This document shows, piece by piece, positions 46,378-56,072 of a stretch of DNA of 64,000 bases (within the stretch, counting starts at the first letter, position 1; each line of letters starts with the position of its first letter). The position numbers and the translations under genes are program-made. The stretch comes from Amylibacter marinus (lineage in GTDB: Bacteria; Pseudomonadota; Alphaproteobacteria; Rhodobacterales; Rhodobacteraceae), in assembly GCF_030160015.1 (NCBI RefSeq), contig NZ_BSNN01000001.1, forward strand, positions 62,001-126,000. The letters are read 5' to 3'. Under the pieces are notes generated by a model. The model was not told the origin of the DNA. It worked only from the letters and a program-made list of their open reading frames with translations, and searched no databases.

Positions 46378-46835
46378 TGCCAAAAATTGATCTTTCTACA
46401 GTACCTGTGAAAACGGGATCGGTCTATCCAGCCCCGTATGATGCCGAAATGGAGGGGCGATCCTCTTTACGGATAGGGGATGCTGGTGGGATGTCTCAGT
46501 TCGGCGCAAACCTAGTAACTCTAAATCCAGGTGCAAAGTCATCTTTGCGCCATTGGCATCAATATGAAGATGAGCTTGTGATGGTAACCGAAGGGTTCCT
46601 GACCTTGGTCGAGGATTCCGGATCGGTGGTTTTGACTGCTGGAGAGTTTGCGGCCTTCCCTGCGGGTGTGAAGAATGGGCACCATTTTGTTAATCATTCC
46701 GAAACTAAGGCAGCCTTCTTGGTGATTGGGGCGCGCGAAAGAGACGAGTATGTCGAATATTCAGATGTGGATATGAAGGCGACTGCTCAGAACGGAAATT
46801 ATGTGTTTACGCGCAAAGATGGTTCTGAATTCTAG
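46377..46835 (+). CDS. Cupin-domain protein
   Basis: 152 residues; its ATG shares the last base of the thiolase TAA. A single cupin barrel is visible with motif 1 SLRHWHQYEDELVMVTEG (about 56-73; metal ligands His, His, Glu) and motif 2 PAGVKNGHHFVNHS. The C-terminal tail is polar. Tight coupling with the thiolase gene suggests a role in acyl or small-acid metabolism, but the substrate is unknown. Confidence 0.87.
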   Translation: MPKIDLSTVPVKTGSVYPAPYDAEMEGRSSLRIGDAGGMSQFGANLVTLNPGAKSSLRHWHQYEDELVMVTEGFLTLVEDSGSVVLTAGEFAAFPAGVKNGHHFVNHSETKAAFLVIGARERDEYVEYSDVDMKATAQNGNYVFTRKDGSEF

Positions 46836-46849
46836 GGTGAAAGGCAGGC

Positions 46850-47392
46850 ATGAACGAGACATCCAATATACATTTTTGCGACCTTCGCGGAGTTCCAGTG
46901 ATGGAACGGCCTAGTTTTGTGCCGATAAATCCACAAGAAACGCTGGATTGGATATTGGGGCTTCGCATTGGCGTAGATTGGTCCAAGGGCACCAAGTGCT
47001 TCAACTATCCTCTCGTTTATATTGTTGGCGAGGACGAATTTCGCATTCACAGCGCGGGAGAACATCAGGTGCTGTATGAAATTATGGGGTCAATTGTTGA
47101 ATTGAAGGATGTGGATATCCTTGGTGGGCAGGCCATATCCTACGAAGTTGTTGACTCTGAAAATGGCCTGTTGCGCCTTGAATGGAATGTGGTTCAAGCC
47201 AATCAAGAACCAGCCGCACCCACGATCGCGGTTTATTATTTACGCCCAACCGATATTGGGTTTCGAATTGAGAAAATCGTGATGGAGAGCTTTTCGACCA
47301 AAGATCCGATCATAACCGCGCTGCGGGTGATCAAGCAAGTTGATGGAAATATACATGCGGCCAGGGAGTTGGTTCGCTTGATACAAATGTAA
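46850..47392 (+). CDS. Unknown protein in the beta-oxidation operon
   Basis: 180 residues, acidic and without membrane segments or a signal peptide. I recognise no domain. Visible features are the segment LGLRIGVDWSKGTK, a beta-rich middle and a helical end IIRALRVIKQ-like followed by AARELVRLIQ. It sits 14 nt after the cupin and 11 nt before the FadJ-like gene, so co-expression is nearly certain. It may be a small accessory enzyme or regulator of the pathway. Confidence 0.75.
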   Translation: MNETSNIHFCDLRGVPVMERPSFVPINPQETLDWILGLRIGVDWSKGTKCFNYPLVYIVGEDEFRIHSAGEHQVLYEIMGSIVELKDVDILGGQAISYEVVDSENGLLRLEWNVVQANQEPAAPTIAVYYLRPTDIGFRIEKIVMESFSTKDPIITALRVIKQVDGNIHAARELVRLIQM

Positions 47393-47403
47393 GGAGGCCA
47401 AAA

Positions 47404-49620
47404 ATGGCGGATTTTCACTATGACGTTGATGCCGATGGGATTGCGACAATCACATGGGATTGCCAAGATAAATCGATGAATGTTTTGAACCTTGATAGCA
47501 CTGCAGAACTTGATGCATTGGTAGACAAGGTGCTGGCGGATGATGCGGTGATCGGGGCAGTCATTACATCAGGCAAGGCCGATTTCGCGGGCGGCATGGA
47601 TTTGAATGTTATTTCGAAGATGGCGGAAATGGCGGGGGATGAACCTGCGCGTGGTCTGTTTGACGGCATCATGAACTTTCATCGAATCACGCGTAAAATT
47701 GAACGTGCGGGAATGGATGATAAAAACAAAGGCGGTAAACCGATTGCCGCTGCCTTGCCCGGTACCGCATTGGGCATTGGCTATGAAATCCCGCTGTCAT
47801 GTCACCGCATTTTTGCGGCCGACAACCCCAAGGCAAAAATTGGTTTGCCAGAAATTTTGGTAGGGATTTTCCCTGGTGCAGGTGGGACGACCCGATTGAC
47901 ACGTAAGTTAGATATGATGTCTGCATCCCCCGTTTTGATGGAGGGTAAGCTAAGTGACCCAGCGAAGGCCAAGCGGATTGGGCTGGTTGATGAGGTGGTG
48001 CCCGCTGATGAATTGCTAAGCAGTGCTAAGAACTGGGTGAAGACCGCTAAAGATGCGGATATAGTTAAGCCATGGGATACTAAGGGCTTTAAGATGCCAG
48101 GTGGTGCGCCGTATCACCCCGCAGGGTTTATGACCTATGTTGGTGCCAGCGCGATGATCCACGGCAAGACCAAGGGGGTTTACCCCGCGGCCAAGGCAAT
48201 GCTATCTGCGATTTACGAGGGCGCACAGGTCCCCTTTGATACGGCGATTAAGATCGAGGCACGTTGGTTTACCAATGTGTTGATGAACCCAAGTTCAAGC
48301 GCGATGATCAACACCTTGTTTACCCATAAAACTGCTTTGGAAAAAGGCGCGGTGCGCCCCAAGGCGGTAAAGGATATGTCGGTCAAAAAGTTGGGTGTTC
48401 TGGGCGCTGGTATGATGGGGGCAGGTATTGCATTTGTGTCTGCGCGTGTTGGAATCGAGGTGGTGCTGATTGACCGCGACGATGAGACAACCCAGCGTGG
48501 GAAGGAGACCATTCAAGGGTTGCTGGATCAGGGGGTAAAGCGCAAAAAAATCACCGCCGATAAGGCCGCCGAGATCATCGGAAACGTGACCGCAACACCT
48601 GACTATGCAGCATTAGATGGATGTGATTTGATAGTTGAGGCCGTCTTTGAAGACCCAGGTGTTAAGGCCGATGTTACAGCAAGGGCCGAGGCAAAATTGC
48701 CAAAAGATGCGATCTTTGCCACCAACACTTCGACCTTGCCAATTACGGAATTGGCGAGGGCCAGCCGTGATGACAGCCGCTACATTGGCATTCACTTTTT
48801 CAGCCCAGTACATCTGATGAACTTGGTAGAGATTATTAAAGGTCAAAATACCGGTGACGAGGCTGTGGCCAAGGCCTTGGATTTTGTGCGTCAGATTAAG
48901 AAAACACCGATTGTGGTGAATGATGCGCGGTTCTTTTATGCCAATCGCTGCATCCTGCCCTATGTTAATGAGGGGGTTTTGATGCTGGATGAAGGCATAG
49001 AGCCTGCGATGGTTGATAACGTTGCTAGGCTGATGGGCATGCCCGTTGGGCCGCTACAATTGGCCGATGAGGTATCTATTGATCTTTCTTATAAGATCAT
49101 GACTGCAACGCAAAATGCGCTTGGGGATCAATATCCCTTCACTGCGGCGGATGCGATTATTAAGAAAATGTACAATGATGATCGAATGGGACGCAAGAAT
49201 GGCAAAGGGTTTTACGATTATGACGAGAAAGGCAAGCGTGTAGGTATCTGGGGCGGTTTGCGGCGGGAATGGCCGGTTGCTGATGAACAGCCGGAAATTC
49301 AAGAAATCAAAAACCGTCTAGCGATGGCACAGGTCTTAGAGGCCGTTCGTGCCTTTGAAGAAGGAGTTTTAGAGGATATCCGCGAGGGCGATGTTGGTGC
49401 AATTTTAGGGTGGGGTTTCCAACCTTGGTCAGGTGGTCCGTTTAGCTGGCTTGATATGATCGGGGCAGCCAATGCTGTGGAAATCTGTGACCAGCTAACC
49501 AAGCAATTTGGCGCGCGCTTTACCACACCAAGGTTGCTGCGGGATTTAGCAGAAAGTGGCGAGACATTTTATGGCCGCTATGGCCCCAAGGCCGCCTCTG
49601 CAGCCGAATTCTCGGTATAA
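47404..49620 (+). CDS. FadJ-like enoyl-CoA hydratase / 3-hydroxyacyl-CoA dehydrogenase fusion
   Basis: 738 residues. The N-terminal crotonase domain (about 1-200) has FAGGMDLNVI and LPGTALGIGYEIPLSCHRI. The dehydrogenase follows with the NAD motif LGAGMMGAGIAFVSA (about 337) and HFFSPVHLMNLVEI with the catalytic His. A C-terminal 3HCDH domain (from about 500) ends the protein. It does hydration and oxidation in beta-oxidation and hands its product to the thiolase. An AAGGAGG ribosome site precedes the ATG. A strong terminator follows. Confidence 0.94.
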   Translation: MADFHYDVDADGIATITWDCQDKSMNVLNLDSTAELDALVDKVLADDAVIGAVITSGKADFAGGMDLNVISKMAEMAGDEPARGLFDGIMNFHRITRKIERAGMDDKNKGGKPIAAALPGTALGIGYEIPLSCHRIFAADNPKAKIGLPEILVGIFPGAGGTTRLTRKLDMMSASPVLMEGKLSDPAKAKRIGLVDEVVPADELLSSAKNWVKTAKDADIVKPWDTKGFKMPGGAPYHPAGFMTYVGASAMIHGKTKGVYPAAKAMLSAIYEGAQVPFDTAIKIEARWFTNVLMNPSSSAMINTLFTHKTALEKGAVRPKAVKDMSVKKLGVLGAGMMGAGIAFVSARVGIEVVLIDRDDETTQRGKETIQGLLDQGVKRKKITADKAAEIIGNVTATPDYAALDGCDLIVEAVFEDPGVKADVTARAEAKLPKDAIFATNTSTLPITELARASRDDSRYIGIHFFSPVHLMNLVEIIKGQNTGDEAVAKALDFVRQIKKTPIVVNDARFFYANRCILPYVNEGVLMLDEGIEPAMVDNVARLMGMPVGPLQLADEVSIDLSYKIMTATQNALGDQYPFTAADAIIKKMYNDDRMGRKNGKGFYDYDEKGKRVGIWGGLRREWPVADEQPEIQEIKNRLAMAQVLEAVRAFEEGVLEDIREGDVGAILGWGFQPWSGGPFSWLDMIGAANAVEICDQLTKQFGARFTTPRLLRDLAESGETFYGRYGPKAASAAEFSV

Positions 49621-49621
49621 A

Positions 49622-49650
49622 AAAAGGGGTCGCGGTGCGGCCCCTTTTCT
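49622..49650 (+). terminator. Terminator after the beta-oxidation operon
   Basis: AAAAGGGGTCGC, loop GGT and GCGGCCCCTTTTCT form a GC-rich stem flanked by A and T runs, starting 1 nt after the stop. It may also stop the convergent gene at 49671 because the flanks are symmetric. Confidence 0.92.
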
Positions 49651-49670
49651 ATTTTGATCTCGTCGTTTGG

Positions 49671-50129
49671 TTATTTTTTCGCGGGAGGTTTTTTTTGTGT
49701 TGGTTTTTTCACGTTGGATTTTTTCGGCGTGACTGGTTCAGCCTCTTCTGGTTCTTCTTGAGGCTCTGGTTCTTCTTGAGGCTCTGGTTCTTCTTTTACA
49801 GCGGAGTCATCGGATTGACTTGGGGCTGATGAAGAATTCTTACGCGCGTCCATTTTCGCCTTTTGAATTGTATATTGTTCTGTTCCAACTTTGCGTAGAA
49901 AAACATGGAAAAACCCAATTGCACCCCCAAGAACAAGCGGAAATGGCTGCCCATTCTTACCTGAAATTGCTATCAATATAGCCGCAGCAAGCATCAGAAC
50001 GACAAAGGTTAGCACCCGCATATCTGGCTGCTTTATCTCAAATTTATCTTTCAAAAATGCGGCAAGTGGTTCTTCTGCGTAACGGGTGCCATAGCCGGCC
50101 AAGGCACCGATAATAAGATTAAAGATCAT
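49671..50129 (-). CDS. Membrane protein with acidic repeat and Lys/Pro tail
   Basis: 152 residues. Two hydrophobic segments (about 2-14 and 40-75) precede a cytoplasmic or periplasmic tail. The tail has an 18-bp tandem DNA repeat (49751-49794) that encodes repeats of the unit EEPEPQ, followed by a Lys/Pro-rich end (KKPTQKKPPAKK). No family is recognised, though the N-terminal half looks conserved. The tail composition resembles flexible linkers that bind acidic or nucleic partners; that is speculation. Confidence 0.7.
   Translation of the reverse strand: MIFNLIIGALAGYGTRYAEEPLAAFLKDKFEIKQPDMRVLTFVVLMLAAAILIAISGKNGQPFPLVLGGAIGFFHVFLRKVGTEQYTIQKAKMDARKNSSSAPSQSDDSAVKEEPEPQEEPEPQEEPEEAEPVTPKKSNVKKPTQKKPPAKK
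49751..49794 (-). repeat. 18-bp tandem repeat in coding sequence
   Basis: About 2.4 copies of GTTCTTCTTGAGGCTCTG in direct repeat. It encodes the Glu/Pro/Gln-rich unit of the membrane protein at 49671-50129, and the copy number may vary between strains. Confidence 0.85.
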
Positions 50130-50349
50130 TTTAAACCCTCCTTAGTGGAATTGTTCAACACATATGCAAGTTTCAGAAATATGCAAGCTCCCCTATTTTT
50201 CAAGACCAATCTGAGACTAGGGATTGCGGCGCACGCTGTTCCTAGGCTCTGTTAATCCATTGTTAGTAAAAAACGGGTCGCGGTTGGGCATGGGGCCCAA
50301 TGGCATAGCTGGCGCCAAGCGTCACGAGTATTAGCCAAGAGGAAATTTG

Positions 50350-52647
50350 ATGAACAAAGTCATTACTGATGGGGTTGTCCTGATGCCGCCAGCATTTGGA
50401 GACGGATTAGATGTTTGGTCCAGCGAAGATGGAACGCCTGGATCACTAACCTATGACGGGGCCAGCAATGCGACGCTGATCTCTGCAGATGCCGACTTTG
50501 GCACCTGTTTCGAGGTGCAAAAAGTTGAAAGCACGCAAAAAATTCGCTCTATGGCGGAAACGCCAATGCTGGCGGGGTGCTATCTGCGAGTGTCGGCCCG
50601 AGTAAAGGCAATTTCGGGTGCCTTGCCATCGGTTCGCATTGCTGGCTGGGCTGGGGGCGCTGGGGGTGCGCATGTATCTGGCTTGGTTGAGGTTGGGGAT
50701 TCTGTTGCACTAACAAGCTATGGCGAAGTCGTTGAGGTCAGCGCCATCATCGGTGGTGGAAACCGTACAGGGGTTGATTTAGCTTGGGGTCGTTTGCCTA
50801 TTTTTGGACATTTTGGTTTGGATTTGATCGGTACCTCTGGCGGGGTTGTGCGTGTGGAAGATATTGTCATCGAAGATGTGACATCGGTATTCCTAAGGAA
50901 AATGATCGATGTCGTGGATGTTCAAGATTACGGTGCCATTGGTGATGGGGTAACAGATAACAGTGCTGCATTTGAAGCCGCAGACGCCGACGCTGACGGG
51001 CGCGATATACTAGTGCCAGAGGGCACATATTATCTTGGGCAAACGGTGACGATAAACAACCGGATGCGGTTCGAGGGTACGCTGGCGATGCCAGACAATG
51101 CAATTCTTCAGCTGACCAAAAACTTTGAGTTTGAAAGCTATGAAGAAGCGTTCGGAGATGAGACCACGGCGTTGAAAAAGGGTATTCAAGCGCTCTTTAA
51201 CTTTACAGATCATGAGACATTTGATCTGGGTGGTCGCAGCATTAGTTTGACTGGCCCAATTGATGTGCATGCAGTCGTGGGCAATCACGATATTTTCAGC
51301 ACCCGCCGCGTGCTGAAAAACGGAGAAATCAGAGCGCAGAACAGCACGAATTGGGATAGCGTTAGTGTCACAGAAACAGCCAGTTACGATGCCTCCGCCA
51401 ATGATTTCCAGCTGACAAACGTGACAAACATTGCCTCAATTGCGGTTGGGTCTTTGGTACAGGGTACGGGCGTTGGGCGCGAGGTCTACGTGAAGGATAT
51501 TGATACCGTAACGAACACGATCTCACTAAGTAATGCTCTGTATGGCGCGGCGGCATCCCAAAGTTATACGTTCACACGATTCCAATACCTGTTGGATTTC
51601 AGCGGGTTTGCCAAGATTTCGAAACTGATTTTGGAGAACATTGATTTCAACGGTGGCGGAGTTGCCAGCGGCATCATTTTGGCGAAATCGGGGCTGACGA
51701 ATACGGTTAAGGATTGTTTCTTCTCGTCCCCAGCAGATCGCGGGATTACGTCTATAGGAACAGCCTGTGCAGGGTTGAATGTGGATCGAAATCAATTTTT
51801 ATCTAGCGAACAACCTCTTGCTGTAGCCGACAGAACGACCATCGCGTTGAATATCAACACCAATGATGCAAAAATTCGCAACAACCGGGTGGTTCGATTT
51901 AAGCATTTTGCTGTGTTAACGGCCGGTGGTTATATCATCAGTGGGAACCATTTCTTTCAGGGTGATAACCAAGGGACGCATGATAAAACCGCCGGTATTG
52001 TGTTGACCGAAAACTATACAAATACTGTTATCACATCCAACTATATCGATAATTGTTTTATCGAATGGAACAACGAGCATGATGGTACCCCCGATAACAC
52101 TGGGTCTTCGTTTTCTGGATTGAGTATCGCCAATAATTTCTGCCTGATTTCGCATGTTGATCCATGGTTTACCTTGATTCGCTTGAAGCCCTATGGCGCG
52201 GATCACTTCATCAATGGGTTTAATATTTCAGGGAACGTGTTTAAGATTTCAGGTACGGATATCGATAAAATCGAGAGCTATGATGATAGCTTTGCCCCCC
52301 TTGATACAAACAAAACCCAAGAATTCACGATGGTGAATAACAGCTTCATCAATGTGGATTACCCCACAGCAAATCCCGTAACGATCGAGGTATCTTCATC
52401 ATCCACCAGCAATACGTGGACAGGTGAACTGGCCGAATATTTACCGTTTGGATTGCCGGCCAAATATGTAACGGCGATCACACCCAATGGCGCGATTACC
52501 AATAGCAGTAACTCAGCCGTATTCACACAGCCCTATGCCGAGACAGAGCAGGGTGCCAACGGCGATGAAATTGATATCAAGTGGTCCAGCAATGTTAAGG
52601 GCACGGTGCTCTGTACTGTCCGTGCCGACAAGTTGCTGGGTGATTAG
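50350..52647 (+). CDS. Beta-helix (pectate lyase superfamily) protein, possible GTA head-spike homologue
   Basis: 765 residues from the ATG at 50350, with GAGGAAA upstream. No signal peptide. An N-terminal jelly-roll-like domain (about 1-175) leads to VVDVQDYGAIGDGVTDNSAAFEAA (about 194-217), the start motif of GH28-related/pectate-lyase-3 beta-helices. Repeated NxFxxxN turns follow to about residue 670, and a short beta domain ends the protein. The absence of a secretion signal, the trimer-type helix and its presence in Rhodobacterales fit a phage- or gene-transfer-agent-type spike such as GhsA/GhsB. It is a lone gene next to uvrB, as an unlinked GTA gene would be. Confidence 0.72.
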   Translation: MNKVITDGVVLMPPAFGDGLDVWSSEDGTPGSLTYDGASNATLISADADFGTCFEVQKVESTQKIRSMAETPMLAGCYLRVSARVKAISGALPSVRIAGWAGGAGGAHVSGLVEVGDSVALTSYGEVVEVSAIIGGGNRTGVDLAWGRLPIFGHFGLDLIGTSGGVVRVEDIVIEDVTSVFLRKMIDVVDVQDYGAIGDGVTDNSAAFEAADADADGRDILVPEGTYYLGQTVTINNRMRFEGTLAMPDNAILQLTKNFEFESYEEAFGDETTALKKGIQALFNFTDHETFDLGGRSISLTGPIDVHAVVGNHDIFSTRRVLKNGEIRAQNSTNWDSVSVTETASYDASANDFQLTNVTNIASIAVGSLVQGTGVGREVYVKDIDTVTNTISLSNALYGAAASQSYTFTRFQYLLDFSGFAKISKLILENIDFNGGGVASGIILAKSGLTNTVKDCFFSSPADRGITSIGTACAGLNVDRNQFLSSEQPLAVADRTTIALNINTNDAKIRNNRVVRFKHFAVLTAGGYIISGNHFFQGDNQGTHDKTAGIVLTENYTNTVITSNYIDNCFIEWNNEHDGTPDNTGSSFSGLSIANNFCLISHVDPWFTLIRLKPYGADHFINGFNISGNVFKISGTDIDKIESYDDSFAPLDTNKTQEFTMVNNSFINVDYPTANPVTIEVSSSSTSNTWTGELAEYLPFGLPAKYVTAITPNGAITNSSNSAVFTQPYAETEQGANGDEIDIKWSSNVKGTVLCTVRADKLLGD

Positions 52648-52659
52648 GCTAAAAATTTT

Positions 52660-54828
52660 TTAAAACTTACGCTGGGTTTTTCCTTTGCGCACGCGCGTTC
52701 CACCCTTTCCAGCGGTGGAACGCCCGCCTTTTTGTAGTGCACTTTCAATGGCATCATCCACAACAGATTGACGTGCCATAGGATTTTCCGCGATGGTCAT
52801 TTCGACAGCTTCTAGGCGTTTGACCTCGTCGCGAATACGGGCGGCTTCTTCGAACTCTAGGTTTTCGGCCGCTGCAATCATATCCTTGCGCAGGGCCTCT
52901 AGGTGCGCTGCCAAATTTGCACCGACCAAGGGTTTTTTATCGATTTGTGCGGTCACGCGAGATTGATCCGTATCTCCGCCAAACATACCCTTCAGAACGT
53001 CTTCTACATTCTTTTTTACTGTTGCAGGCGTTATCCCGTGTTTCTCATTATGCGCGATTTGTTTTTCACGTCTGCGATTGGTTTCCCCCAGTGCACGTTC
53101 CATCGATCCCGTGATGCGATCTGCATACATAATCACGCGCCCCTCGGCATTTCGTGCAGCGCGTCCGATTGTTTGTACCAAAGAGGTCTCGCTGCGCAAG
53201 AAACCTTCTTTATCTGCATCCAAAATTGCAACCAATCCGCATTCAGGGATGTCTAGGCCTTCGCGTAACAGGTTGATACCGATTAACACATCAAATGCGC
53301 CAAGCCGCAAATCGCGTAAAATTTCGATACGCTCGATTGTATCGATGTCGCTGTGCATATACCGAACGCGGATGCCTTGCTCATGTAGATATTCTGTTAG
53401 ATCCTCTGCCATGCGTTTGGTTAACGTAGTTACCAGAACTCGATTGCCGGCCTCTGCGACGATGCGAATTTCTGCCAACAGATCGTCCACCTGTGTATCC
53501 ACGGGTCGAATTTCAACTGGTGGATCTAATAACCCAGTTGGGCGAATGATTTGTTCGGCGAATACGCCACCCGATGCCTCAAGTTCCCATTTTTGTGGGG
53601 TAGCGGATACAAAAACTGATTGTGGGCGCATGGCATCCCACTCTTCGAATTTTAGTGGGCGATTGTCTGTACAAGACGGCAGGCGGAACCCATGCTCTGA
53701 TAGGGTTCGTTTACGGCTGGCGTCTCCTTTGTACATACCCCCGATTTGAGGCACTGAGACATGGCTTTCGTCGGCAAAAACAATTGCGTTATCTGGGATG
53801 TATTCAAATAGGGTGGGGGGGGGCTCACCTGGGGCACGGCCGGTTAAATATCGAGAGTAGTTTTCAATCCCATTGCACACGCCTGTGGCCTCTAGCATTT
53901 CGATATCGAAATTACACCTTTGTTCTAGGCGTTGGGCCTCTAGTAGTTTTCCATCATCGCGGAATTGCTTTAGGCGTATCACCAGCTCGGATTTGATGTT
54001 TTTTATGGCCTGTTGCATGGTTGGACGCGGGGTTACGTAATGCGAATTCGCATAAATACGCACCTTTTCTAGGGTGTTGGTTTTTTCACCTGTAAGCGTG
54101 TCAAATTCAGTAATACTTTCCAATTCTTCACCGAAAAATGATAGACGCCAGCCGCGATCATCAAGGTGTGCAGGCCAAACCTCTAGGCTGTCGCCGCGCA
54201 CTCGAAACGACCCCCGCACGAAGGCGGCATCATTGCGATTGTACTGTTGGGCAACCAAATCAGTCATGATCGTACGTTGATCATACTCTTGACCTGCGAC
54301 CAGATCTTGGGTCATAGCGCCATAGGTTTCAACCGATCCGATCCCATAAATACAGGACACTGAGGCCACGATAATAACATCATCCCGTTCCAACAATGCA
54401 CGGGTGGCCGAGTGGCGCATCCGATCGATTTGCTCGTTGATTTGGGACTCTTTCTCGATGAACGTATCCGAGCGCGGCACATAGGCCTCGGGCTGATAAT
54501 AGTCATAAAAGCTTACGAAATATTCCACGGCGTTTTCAGGGAAGAAGCTTTTGAATTCGCCATACAGCTGGGCGGCCAACGTTTTGTTGGGTGCTAAAAT
54601 AATTGCAGGACGCTGTGTGGCCTCGATAATTTTGGCAATGGTAAAGGTTTTGCCTGTGCCTGTCGCCCCTAGCAAGACCTGATTTTGATCGCCATCCTGT
54701 AGCCCCTCTACCAACTCAGCAATTGCCGTTGGCTGATCCCCCGCAGGTTGAAATTCCGTATGCAGAACCAGTTTTTTCCCACCCTCTAGCTTGGTTTTTT
54801 CAGGGAGCGGCGCGCTGGATGTAAGCAT
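52660..54828 (-). CDS. uvrB: UvrB, excinuclease subunit B
   Basis: 722 residues from the ATG at 54828, with GAGG upstream; longer in-frame starts give no UvrB-like sequence. Walker A is GATGTGKTF, the damage-loading beta-hairpin and helicase motifs (for example [11 protein letters not shown]) are present, and the C-terminal UVR domain ([20 protein letters not shown]) binds UvrC. It acts in nucleotide-excision repair with UvrA and UvrC. No GTTC-N7-GTTC SOS box was seen in the 274 nt upstream. The last 40 residues are Arg/Lys/Gly-rich. Confidence 0.95.
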   Translation of the reverse strand: MLTSSAPLPEKTKLEGGKKLVLHTEFQPAGDQPTAIAELVEGLQDGDQNQVLLGATGTGKTFTIAKIIEATQRPAIILAPNKTLAAQLYGEFKSFFPENAVEYFVSFYDYYQPEAYVPRSDTFIEKESQINEQIDRMRHSATRALLERDDVIIVASVSCIYGIGSVETYGAMTQDLVAGQEYDQRTIMTDLVAQQYNRNDAAFVRGSFRVRGDSLEVWPAHLDDRGWRLSFFGEELESITEFDTLTGEKTNTLEKVRIYANSHYVTPRPTMQQAIKNIKSELVIRLKQFRDDGKLLEAQRLEQRCNFDIEMLEATGVCNGIENYSRYLTGRAPGEPPPTLFEYIPDNAIVFADESHVSVPQIGGMYKGDASRKRTLSEHGFRLPSCTDNRPLKFEEWDAMRPQSVFVSATPQKWELEASGGVFAEQIIRPTGLLDPPVEIRPVDTQVDDLLAEIRIVAEAGNRVLVTTLTKRMAEDLTEYLHEQGIRVRYMHSDIDTIERIEILRDLRLGAFDVLIGINLLREGLDIPECGLVAILDADKEGFLRSETSLVQTIGRAARNAEGRVIMYADRITGSMERALGETNRRREKQIAHNEKHGITPATVKKNVEDVLKGMFGGDTDQSRVTAQIDKKPLVGANLAAHLEALRKDMIAAAENLEFEEAARIRDEVKRLEAVEMTIAENPMARQSVVDDAIESALQKGGRSTAGKGGTRVRKGKTQRKF

Positions 54829-55102
54829 TGCTTGGCCTCGGTCATGCAAGTTAACGAGAAGTGGTCCGCATAGTTTAGGTCGTGGCGCGGATGATGCAAG
54901 GTAATTACGGCGGCGGTCCTCGGCTGTAATCATTTTGTTAACCAATAAACCATATGATGATTCTGCAAGCAGCAAATGGTTGTCAGTCGGGCCTGTGACC
55001 CACCCCCACCCTCGCTCCAACGGGCTCGGCTGATACCATACTGCTCTTGAAATTTGGACCGTTTCTCGCAATAATCTACATATCGGATTAACGGAGTTCC
55101 CA

Positions 55103-55414
55103 ATGCTAGCACGTATTTATCAACCCGCACGCAATGCCATGCAGTCTGGCACCGGTAAATCGAAGGTCTGGGTTCTGGAATATGCCCCTGAATCTGCACG
55201 CTCGCTTGATCCTTTGATGGGCTGGACTGGATCTGACGACATGAATAGCCAGGTGAAACTGAGCTTTGATACCCAAGAAGAGGCAGTTACATTTGCCAAA
55301 TCCAAGGGGCTGGCATATCGCGTTGATATACCCAAAACCCGTAAACATGTTCTGCGCGCAGGTGGATATGGTGAAAATTTTGCAACAGGTCGCCGCGAAA
55401 CTTGGACGCATTGA
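55103..55414 (+). CDS. NDUFS4-like complex I accessory subunit
   Basis: 103 residues. The ETC_C1_NDUFA4 family is shown by [14 protein letters not shown], then [20 protein letters not shown], and [14 protein letters not shown]. It is an accessory subunit of NADH:ubiquinone oxidoreductase in alphaproteobacteria and mitochondria. The upstream 274-nt gap is shared with uvrB and has no other gene. It precedes tRNA-Arg by about 40 nt. Confidence 0.9.
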   Translation: MLARIYQPARNAMQSGTGKSKVWVLEYAPESARSLDPLMGWTGSDDMNSQVKLSFDTQEEAVTFAKSKGLAYRVDIPKTRKHVLRAGGYGENFATGRRETWTH

Positions 55415-55455
55415 GCCTTGTCAGCGGTGGCCTAGCGTTTTAAACCCCACTTAGC

Positions 55456-55532
<77 letters not shown>

Positions 55533-55542
55533 ATTACTTTTC

Positions 55543-56001
55543 TTAGGTTTGCCGGTTGCGATCCAACCATTCGCCTAAATTCTGTAACTGCGATATGAAT
55601 CCCTCGATCTGATCATCGTCAATTGCTGAAAATGCCTGAAAAAGATCCGGACCAATAGCAGCGTGAATTTCATCTAATAAATCCGATGCCGCCGGCAGGG
55701 CTTGCACTGTCTTTGATCTCTTATCTTGCATGCTTTCGCTTATCTCAACCAACCCCATGTTTTGGAATTTTGCCACCGCTTTGGTGACTGAGGGTTGGCC
55801 AAACTCTACGGCATTGGCGATGTCAGAAATGCGATTCCCGCCGTCTAACTTTTGGCGGGTGATGTGATGCAGTATGCTGAATTGGCCCAAGGTTAAACCA
55901 TGTGGCTTGAGCAAAACTGCCATGCGATTGGTGTACAGCTGCGTAACAATCGCAAGCCATGTGGCGCCTTTGCCAACCAGCGGGCCTGTCAATTTTGCCA
56001 T
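55543..56001 (-). CDS. MarR-family transcriptional regulator
   Basis: 152 residues from the ATG at 56001, with AGGGGAAAA upstream; a second ATG at 56046 lies inside an operator and is less likely. The winged helix (about 40-105) has ILHHITRQKL, DIANAVEFGQPSVTKAVAK and the wing region. The flanking helices dimerise. It is divergent from a membrane-protein gene with two inverted repeats between, so it should control that gene and itself. The ligand is unknown. Confidence 0.9.
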   Translation of the reverse strand: MAKLTGPLVGKGATWLAIVTQLYTNRMAVLLKPHGLTLGQFSILHHITRQKLDGGNRISDIANAVEFGQPSVTKAVAKFQNMGLVEISESMQDKRSKTVQALPAASDLLDEIHAAIGPDLFQAFSAIDDDQIEGFISQLQNLGEWLDRNRQT

Positions 56002-56023
56002 TTCGCATTTTCCCCTTGATTTG

Positions 56024-56059
56024 TATTCCGCAGAATATATCTGCATTCCAAGGAATGCA
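56024..56059. promoter_or_regulatory. Twin operators between marR and membrane-protein gene
   Basis: Site 1, TATTC-cgca-GAATA (56024-56037), and site 2, TGCATTCC-aa-GGAATGCA (56042-56059, perfect 8-bp arms), share the core ATTCCnnGGAAT with one mismatch in site 1. Their centres are 20 bp apart, about two helix turns, so two MarR dimers could bind on the same face. Confidence 0.82.
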
Positions 56060-56072
56060 AATGGAGTTACTT

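Noticed and set aside
49751-49794. CRISPR-like array
   Set aside because: The repeats are 18 bp, directly adjacent without spacers, and in frame within a gene.
53078-53749. 223-codon plus-strand reading frame inside uvrB
   Set aside because: It lies wholly opposite uvrB helicase motifs and has shadow-type composition.
54829-55102. Possible SOS (LexA) control of uvrB
   Set aside because: No GTTC-N7-GTTC or its complement is present upstream; only one isolated GTTC occurs.
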